The translations under genes and the position numbers were made by a program. From assembly GCF_963691685.1 (NCBI RefSeq), contig NZ_OY829290.1, positions 4,429,001 to 4,493,000 on the forward strand: a stretch of 64,000 bases of DNA, read 5' to 3'. Below the pieces are notes generated by a model. It was not told the DNA's origin. It was given only the letters and a program-made list of their open reading frames with translations, and made no database searches. Of the stretch, positions 58,682-64,000 are shown piece after piece. Each line of letters begins with the position of its first letter. Position 1 is the first letter of the stretch. The DNA comes from Thalassovita sp. GTDB taxonomy: Bacteria; Pseudomonadota; Alphaproteobacteria; Rhodobacterales; Rhodobacteraceae.

Positions 58682-60082
58682 CTAGAACCCGTCCAGATAC
58701 TGATCCAATGTGTTGAAGGCGCCATAGAAGGCCATGTTGTCGACCACCAGATCCTCCTCGGTGATCAGGCCGCCATAGACCGTGATCGTGCCCAGATGAT
58801 CGCCATCATGTGCACCGCCATTGCCGCCTTGGTTCGAGGTCAGGGTGATCACGCTGTAATCAAAGACCCCATCTTCGTCAAAGTCGACCTGCTCCACCGA
58901 AGCATCCACGGTGTGGCCTCGAATAACGATCTGATCGCCCTCTTCGAAGCTGAAGTCCGTGATCACCTCATCGCCGATAGCATCGACCCAGTGGTCATGG
59001 GGATTGTCGTTTTCACCCGCCACCCCGCGCCAGTCAATCCGGCCGTTTTCTTGCGTGTGCTTGCGGGCAATCTCCTCGGTGGCGTTGATGTCCAACCGGA
59101 AGAAGAAGGTATCCGCCCCAGCCCCACCGGTCATCACATCATTGGCGTCCAGGAAGGGTTGATCTGGATTATAGGTCGGCAACTCAGGATCCTGCGCGAT
59201 CACCGGCTCACCGGCATCAGAACGGCTGAACAGGAAATCGTCGCCCTCACCGCCATCCAGAATATCGCTGCCAAAGCGGCTGATCAGACGGTCATCATCC
59301 TCGCCCCCGACCAGCGCGTCATTGCCGTGGCCATCAACCAGACGGTCATTGCCGGATCCACCCAGGATCTCATCATTGCCGTCGCCACCAATCAGCCGGT
59401 CGTTGCCCGCATCGCCCTGCAACAGGTCGTTGCCATCACCGCCGTTCAGGCGGTCATCACCTTCGCCGCCATAGGCGCGGTCATCGCCATCGCCGCCGCG
59501 CAGACGATCCGCGCCAGCGTCGCCAAACATCACATCATCGCCGTCCCCGCCGTTGACCCGGTCATCGCCATCCCCGGCCATCACCGCATCGTTGCCGTCG
59601 CCACCGCCGATCCTGTCGTTGCCACTGCCGCCAAGGATCTGGTCATTGCCATCCCCACCCCAGAGCCGATCATCACCGCTGCCGCCATCCAGAAAGTCAT
59701 CGCCCTCGCCACCGGCAAGGCGGTCATCCCCTTCGCCACCATAAAGCTGATCCGCACCGTCACCACCGCGCAGCGTGTCATTACCAGCGCCCCCCAGCAC
59801 GACATCATCGCCATCGCCGGCATGCACCCGGTCATTGCCGCTGCCGGCATCTACAATATCGTCACCTCTGCCGGCGTGAACGCGATCGTCCCCCTCACCT
59901 GCCAGCACAACATCGTTGCCGCCACGGGCAATCAACCGATCATTGCCGCCTTCACCTTTGATGAGATCCGCAGCCTCCGTGCCGCGCAGTTTTTCCGCCA
60001 GTGTGGATCCCGTCAGCGTCACCAGAGTGTCAGGCAACCCCTCCGGAAACAACGTTTCCAAAGTCCAGTTAGATGCAGTCAT
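58682..60082 (-). CDS. RTX calcium-binding repeat protein
   Basis: A 466-residue protein. Residues about 30-275 contain some two dozen nonapeptide repeats (GGxGxDxLx, for example GGEGNDRLIARGGNDVVLAG), which form a calcium-loaded beta-roll. Residues 275-466 form a C-terminal non-repeat domain with ADTFFFRLDINATEE, typical of type I secretion substrates, and an aromatic tail NTLDQYLDGF. No N-terminal signal peptide is seen, in line with type I secretion. No transporter genes are adjacent, and no enzyme domain is recognised. Confidence 0.88.
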   Translation of the reverse strand: MTASNWTLETLFPEGLPDTLVTLTGSTLAEKLRGTEAADLIKGEGGNDRLIARGGNDVVLAGEGDDRVHAGRGDDIVDAGSGNDRVHAGDGDDVVLGGAGNDTLRGGDGADQLYGGEGDDRLAGGEGDDFLDGGSGDDRLWGGDGNDQILGGSGNDRIGGGDGNDAVMAGDGDDRVNGGDGDDVMFGDAGADRLRGGDGDDRAYGGEGDDRLNGGDGNDLLQGDAGNDRLIGGDGNDEILGGSGNDRLVDGHGNDALVGGEDDDRLISRFGSDILDGGEGDDFLFSRSDAGEPVIAQDPELPTYNPDQPFLDANDVMTGGAGADTFFFRLDINATEEIARKHTQENGRIDWRGVAGENDNPHDHWVDAIGDEVITDFSFEEGDQIVIRGHTVDASVEQVDFDEDGVFDYSVITLTSNQGGNGGAHDGDHLGTITVYGGLITEEDLVVDNMAFYGAFNTLDQYLDGF

Positions 60083-60235
60083 GTCTTCCCCTGAGTGTTT
60101 GTCTACTCACCCATCAGTTGCCGGGTTCACTGCACTTGGAACAATACGGGAAAAAGGAGGGGGCGCAGTGGCAACAAATTGGCGAACCTGCGGTAACACC
60201 TTCATAAACAGATCAAATTTCTGGGTAGAAGAAAC

Positions 60236-60261
60236 GCAAAAAGCCGCCCAGACGGCGGCTC
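60236..60261 (-). terminator. Terminator downstream of regA
   Basis: On the minus strand GAGCCGCC-type arms AGCCGCC/GGCGGCT form a 7-bp stem with 5-nt loop and a following TTTTT. It lies about 55 bp after the regA stop and before the RTX promoter. Confidence 0.75.
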
Positions 60262-60313
60262 TTTGACAGGGTCTCTATCTCCCTTTGGGGGAGTGGTCCC
60301 GCCGAAACGGGGG

Positions 60314-60865
60314 TCAGCGGGGGCTGCGTTTGGCGAGGATCCGCTGCAGTGTGCGGCGGTGCATGTTCAGGCGACGCGCCGTTTCCGAGACGTTGCGGTC
60401 ACACAGTTCATAGACCCGCTGGATATGTTCCCAGCGCACGCGGTCCGCGCTCATCGGGTTTTCTGGCGGCGGCGGCAGCTCATCATCCGAGGCCAGCAGC
60501 GCATTGGTGATATCGGTGGCATCCGCCGGTTTTGACAGATAATCCGTTGCGCCGATTTTCACGGCGGCCACCGCGGTGGCAATTGCACCATAGCCGGTCA
60601 GTACCACGATGCGGCAATTGGGGCGCTTTTCCCGCAGCACCTCAACCACATCCAGCCCGTTGCCATCTTCCAGCCGCAGGTCGCAGACCGCATAGGCCGG
60701 GGGCCGTGCGGTTGCGATCGCTTTACCAGCCGCAACGGAGCCTGCGGTCTCCACCTCAAAGCCCCGCTTTTCCATCGCTTTGGCCAGTCGTTTCAGAAAC
60801 GGCTCGTCATCATCGAGCAGCAACAGCGATTTGTCTTCGCCGATTTCCTTGTCCAGATCCGCCAT
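60314..60865 (-). CDS. regA: Redox response regulator RegA (PrrA/ActR)
   Basis: A 183-residue response regulator. The receiver domain has DDDEP acidic residues near 18-21, phospho-acceptor aspartate 62 in AVCDLRLEDG, threonine in VVLTGYG and lysine in DYLSKPAD. After a proline linker (DELPPPPENP), the Fis-type helix-turn-helix is NVSETARRLNMHRRTLQRIL. RegA activates photosynthesis, respiration, nitrogen and carbon fixation genes at low oxygen tension. It follows senC by 101 bp on the same strand. Confidence 0.95.
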   Translation of the reverse strand: MADLDKEIGEDKSLLLLDDDEPFLKRLAKAMEKRGFEVETAGSVAAGKAIATARPPAYAVCDLRLEDGNGLDVVEVLREKRPNCRIVVLTGYGAIATAVAAVKIGATDYLSKPADATDITNALLASDDELPPPPENPMSADRVRWEHIQRVYELCDRNVSETARRLNMHRRTLQRILAKRSPR

Positions 60866-60966
60866 GATCAGTCTACCTTCGCGCGTGTTCTGTTAGAATC
60901 GTTCTATAGGGCCGTTTGGCTTGCGTCAAACTTGGCTCACCTCCGGCGGCCCTAACTGGTTTATGC

Positions 60967-61587
60967 TCAACTGTTTTCGATGAAACAGGCCACGGACTCC
61001 GCCATCTTCTCGGCCGTCATGTCGCGGCGATAAAACTCGGCAAATCCGGTCTCAGGGAACATCAGATAGGTGAAGGTCGAGTGGTCCATCAGGTAGTACT
61101 CGTCATCTCCATCCTTGGGCGTCTGTTTCTTGTAATAGGTCTTATAAGCCCGCGAGGCCGCTTTGACCTGTTCCGGCGTGCCAGTCAGACCAACCATACG
61201 CTCATGCATGTAGCTGGCGTAATCGCTGACCATTTCCGGCGTATCACGTTCAGGATCCACCGAAATAAAGACCGAGTTCACATCATGCCCGCGCTCTTCC
61301 AGCAGCGCCACCGCCTCACCGTTGCGCGCCGCATCCAGCGGGCAGACATCGGGGCAGAAGGTGTAGCCGAAATAGACCAGCGTCGGCGCGGTGATCACAT
61401 CCGCATCGGTCACGGTTTCACCAGCGCCATTGGTCAACTCAAACGGGCCACCAATATCCCCGCCAGCCACGGCCGAGGCGCGGCAAGCTGCCAAAGCGTC
61501 CCCAGATTGCATCGTGGCGTACCAGGTGCCCCCCAACAGGGCGACAGCAGCGACAACAGCGGTAGAAGCGATCAAAGCGCGGTTCAT
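60967..61587 (-). CDS. senC: SCO1/SenC/PrrC copper chaperone
   Basis: A 206-residue membrane-anchored thioredoxin-like protein starting MNRALIASTAVVAAVALLGG (signal anchor). The copper ligands are cysteines 78 and 82 in YTFCPDVCPLD and histidine 169 in YLMDHSTFTY. SCO proteins deliver copper to cytochrome c oxidase in the periplasm, and in Rhodobacter they also affect the RegB/PrrB signal. The ATG at 61587 is preferred over an upstream frame start at 61656. The gene diverges from regB. Confidence 0.93.
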   Translation of the reverse strand: MNRALIASTAVVAAVALLGGTWYATMQSGDALAACRASAVAGGDIGGPFELTNGAGETVTDADVITAPTLVYFGYTFCPDVCPLDAARNGEAVALLEERGHDVNSVFISVDPERDTPEMVSDYASYMHERMVGLTGTPEQVKAASRAYKTYYKKQTPKDGDDEYYLMDHSTFTYLMFPETGFAEFYRRDMTAEKMAESVACFIENS

Positions 61588-61681
61588 TTGGTTTTCCTTT
61601 ATAGGTGCGACATCGTATTGATTGGTCTGAGAGGCATATTTAACAGTAAGCTGCAAAGATCAACGGGACGAAGGCGCGCAG

Positions 61682-63082
61682 ATGGCTGAAACGAAGTTTG
61701 ACGTGCTGAAAGGCCGTGATCGGGGCAATTGGATCAAGCTCAGAACGATCACTTTATTGCGATGGGGCGCCATCAGCGGCCAGATCGTTGCCATTCTTGT
61801 GGCGCAGGAGCTGTTCAACCTGGATCTTGAAATCGGCCTGTGCCTGATGGTGATTTCGGTTTCGGTCATTGGCAACCTGATTGCCATGGTGATCTTCCCC
61901 GAGGCCAAGCGCCTGTCGGAAAACGAAAACCTGCTGATGGTGCTGTTTGACCTGCTGCAGCTGTCACTGCTGCTTTACCTGACGGGCGGGCTGCACAATC
62001 CGTTTTCCATTCTGATCCTTGGCCCCGTGATGGTGTCGGCCTCAGCCTTTACGCTGCGCTCCACCATTTTCCTGGCAATCGTCACCATTCTGGCCGTCAC
62101 GCTCTTGGCCGAGATACATCTACCCCTGCGCACGCAGGAAGGGTTCATTCTGCGAATCCCCGATCTCTTTGTGTTTGGCAACTGGATCGCCATCGTGATC
62201 GCGGTTTTGTTTCTGGGCATCTATTCACGTCGGGTGACGGTGGAGATGCACGCCATGTCTGACGCGCTGCAAGCCACCTATATGGCGCTCAGCCGTGAAC
62301 AAAAACTGACCGATATCGGCGGTGTTGTGGCCGCTGCCGCGCATGAGTTGGGCACGCCACTGGCCACCATCAAACTGACCAGCGCCGAACTGATTGAGGA
62401 TCTGGCCGACCGCCCGGATCTGCAGGAAGATGCCAAGCTGATCCGCGAACAGGCCGATCGTTGCCGCGACATCATGCGGTCCATGGGCCGGGCGGGCAAA
62501 GATGACCTGCACCTGCGCCGCGCTCCGCTGGAGGCCGTGCTGCGCGAAGCGGCGGAGCCTCATCTGGACCGCGGCAAATCCATTCATTTTGACGCCATCG
62601 CCCTGACCGATGAAGACTATGAACAGCCCATCGTTCTACGCCGGCCCGAGGTCATTCACGGGCTGCGCAACCTGATCCAGAACGGCGTCGACTTTGCCCG
62701 TGAAAACGTCTGGATCGAAACCGAATGGTCGGCAGATCAGATCTATGTACGGATCATGGATGATGGCGAAGGCTATCCGCCGCATCTGATTGGCCGGATC
62801 GGTGATCCCTTCATGCGCCGCCGCCGCAACACCGGTGAGCCGCGCAAACGCCCGGAATACGAAGGCATGGGTCTGGGCCTGTTTATCGCCAAAACCCTGT
62901 TGGAACGTTCAGGCGCTGAATTGACCTTTGCCAATGCCAGCGACCCCTTTGGTGAGGCCCCCGCCGACCCAACCCGGCGCGGCGCGGTGGTCGAAGTGGT
63001 CTGGCCTCGCGCCAAGATCGACGGGCAGCCGCGATCCGGCGAAGAGGGCTATCTGGGGCCGAACCAGCCACTGGAAATCTAA
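61682..63082 (+). CDS. regB: Redox sensor histidine kinase RegB (PrrB/ActS)
   Basis: A 466-residue sensor kinase. Six membrane helices (about residues 25-180) include the ubiquinone-site heptapeptide GGLHNPF at 102-108. The H-box is AAAHELGTPLATIKL with histidine 221. Redox-active cysteine 261 sits in DRCRDIMRSMGRAGK. N- and G-boxes (LIQNGVDFA, GMGLGLFIAKTLLERSG) follow. All regulatory residues known from Rhodobacter RegB are present, with an offset of four from H225/C265. It phosphorylates RegA at low oxygen. Confidence 0.96.
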   Translation: MAETKFDVLKGRDRGNWIKLRTITLLRWGAISGQIVAILVAQELFNLDLEIGLCLMVISVSVIGNLIAMVIFPEAKRLSENENLLMVLFDLLQLSLLLYLTGGLHNPFSILILGPVMVSASAFTLRSTIFLAIVTILAVTLLAEIHLPLRTQEGFILRIPDLFVFGNWIAIVIAVLFLGIYSRRVTVEMHAMSDALQATYMALSREQKLTDIGGVVAAAAHELGTPLATIKLTSAELIEDLADRPDLQEDAKLIREQADRCRDIMRSMGRAGKDDLHLRRAPLEAVLREAAEPHLDRGKSIHFDAIALTDEDYEQPIVLRRPEVIHGLRNLIQNGVDFARENVWIETEWSADQIYVRIMDDGEGYPPHLIGRIGDPFMRRRRNTGEPRKRPEYEGMGLGLFIAKTLLERSGAELTFANASDPFGEAPADPTRRGAVVEVVWPRAKIDGQPRSGEEGYLGPNQPLEI

Positions 63083-63175
63083 GCATCGCGGGGTGTTTCC
63101 GCCTCTCGCGCGCCGCGTTAACCATTTGTTAACTTCCGGGAACAACCCTTAAGGGCAGACGCCCTGAGGTTTTCC

Positions 63176-64000
63176 ATGATGTATTTTATCGATGTCGTTT
63201 ATGTTGGCGCCACTGCTTTGCTGGCCTCGGGCCTGTCCTATCGCCTGCTGGAATGGCAGTCCAAAAAGAACCTGCCGCCGGTCACAAGGGTCGAACCTGA
63301 AACAGTTTTTCTGTTTGAAGGGGACCGTTTGATTGACACCAGCGACTGCGCGGAGCAGCTGCTGGCGATGCACCATATCGAAGGTCGCAGATGGTCGGAT
63401 CTGCGCAGCGTGCTTGCGGAACGGTTTCCCAATTTCCCTGAATCAGCACCGCAATCTGCAACCGTTTTGCCCATGATCATCGATTCTCAGGATCATGGTC
63501 GCGCCAGTCGCATCCAGATCGAACAGGTGCGTACCCGGCTGCGGGTGTCTCTGATTGAGCGCACCGAAGAGGATGAAAACACCGCCGAGCGTTACCAGCG
63601 GCGGATCTGGGAAGGGCAGGTGGAAACCCTGCGCAACGCCACCCATCACGCCCCCTATCCGATCTGGCAAAGCGATAAAAACGGGCGCATCCTCTGGGCC
63701 AATACGGCGTATGAGGATCTGATCACCGCATGTGGCCACAGCTTCGAAATTGAGGATGGCGCCCGCGGTCTGCCCCCAGTCTTCGATCTGCCCGCATCGC
63801 CCACATTGCACCGCCATCGGTACCGAACCTCGGTCACGCTGAAACCGGGACAGGAGGTGCTGTGGTATGATGTGAACTCGATCCGCGAGGATCACTTCAC
63901 CATGCATTACGCCATCGACATCAACGCGGTTGTCCAGGGTGAGGCGGCGCAGCGGACCTTTGTGCAGACACTGACCAAGACCTTTGCCCAGCTTTCAATC
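63176..64000 (+). CDS. PAS-type signalling protein, N-terminal part (runs off right edge)
   Basis: The frame from the ATG at 63176 is open for 275 codons to the window edge: MMYFIDVVYVGATALLASGL (membrane anchor), then a sensor region, and near residue 160 a PAS-like domain ATHHAPYPIWQSDKNGRILW followed by ANTAYEDLI. This is the start of PAS/sensor kinases of the DivL-like type that commonly follow regB in Roseobacters; the kinase part would lie beyond the edge. It starts 93 bp after regB on the same strand, preceded by CCTGAGGT. Confidence 0.72.
   Translation, partial: MMYFIDVVYVGATALLASGLSYRLLEWQSKKNLPPVTRVEPETVFLFEGDRLIDTSDCAEQLLAMHHIEGRRWSDLRSVLAERFPNFPESAPQSATVLPMIIDSQDHGRASRIQIEQVRTRLRVSLIERTEEDENTAERYQRRIWEGQVETLRNATHHAPYPIWQSDKNGRILWANTAYEDLITACGHSFEIEDGARGLPPVFDLPASPTLHRHRYRTSVTLKPGQEVLWYDVNSIREDHFTMHYAIDINAVVQGEAAQRTFVQTLTKTFAQLSI

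Noticed and set aside
58682..60082. Repeats inside the RTX gene as a possible CRISPR or tandem-repeat array
   Set aside because: The repeats are translated GGxGxDxLx nonapeptides of variable nucleotide sequence with no spacers.
58796..60094. Plus-strand open frame of 432 codons rich in Ile, Val and Ala
   Set aside because: It is antisense to the RTX repeats; its periodic look only mirrors the nonapeptide repeats on the other strand.

Overview
The window looks like a chromosome segment of a marine Rhodobacterales bacterium (Roseobacter group). Three things support this: the RegB / SenC-RegA redox cluster close to ahcY, the hemD-mic60-hemY block beside tsaD-gpsA, and the general style of the proteins (Hint-domain protein, RTX protein, DUF1289, DUF1636). 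No ribosomal RNA or CRISPR array is visible. One tRNA gene, tRNA-Thr(CGT) at 43385-43460, divides the window. To its right (43.5-64 kb) lies compact housekeeping sequence. To its left (1-43.3 kb) lies accessory sequence rich in insertion sequences, broken integrases, gene fragments and dispersed repeats. A frameshifted tyrosine recombinase starts 62 bp from the tRNA 3' end, as expected for an island integrated at that tRNA.

Accessory half. 1-2.3 kb: a zinc-type uptake operon read leftward (Zur-like regulator, an overlooked 42-residue membrane peptide, ZnuC, ZnuB and the start of ZnuA). 2.9-9.5 kb: an amide-scavenging operon (amidase, branched-chain-type ABC transporter with a fused permease-ATPase) plus a LuxR-type regulator. 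9.85-12.68 kb: an IS3-family element of IS407 type, with 4-bp target duplication CGCT, split by an IS110-family element. 12.8-18.9 kb: a second metal regulon, with a FecBCD-type importer and DUF1636 protein diverging from a second Zur-like gene, a COG0523 GTPase carrying an in-frame amber codon, a WD40 protein and a small Cys/His protein; two dyad operators lie in the divergent gap. 19-25.7 kb: two near-identical DUF1289 genes enclosing DJ-1/PfpI, TetR, cupin, SDR and flavin oxidase genes. 25.9-28.4 kb: a Hint-domain protein and an IS3-family element. 28.4-42.9 kb: two direct copies (about 1.35 kb) of an integrase region flanking a complete carbohydrate uptake and catabolism island (ABC importer, two class II aldolases, FGGY kinase, HAD protein, metallo-beta-lactamase-fold hydrolase, Tm-1-like protein) controlled by a GntR regulator with matching TTGTATACAA sites in two promoters.

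Core half. hemY, a mitofilin-like gene and hemD read leftward; tsaD, gpsA, a YciI-like gene and an EVE-domain gene read rightward as a tightly coupled operon; then DUF1761, glmM, DUF2853, a Gfo/Idh/MocA oxidoreductase, DUF922, ahcY with a structured leader, two paralogous small secreted proteins, an HD hydrolase, a GNAT protein, an RTX protein and the senC-regA / regB redox system. The last gene, a PAS-type protein, runs off the right edge.

The observations most worth follow-up are the second Zur regulon with its unusual accessory genes, the 42-residue peptide coupled to zur and znuC, the sugar island between integrase copies, the ahcY leader hairpin that covers the ribosome binding site, a leader hairpin with a CCUCC-rich loop, and a dispersed repeat of about 130 bp that marks rearrangement boundaries.
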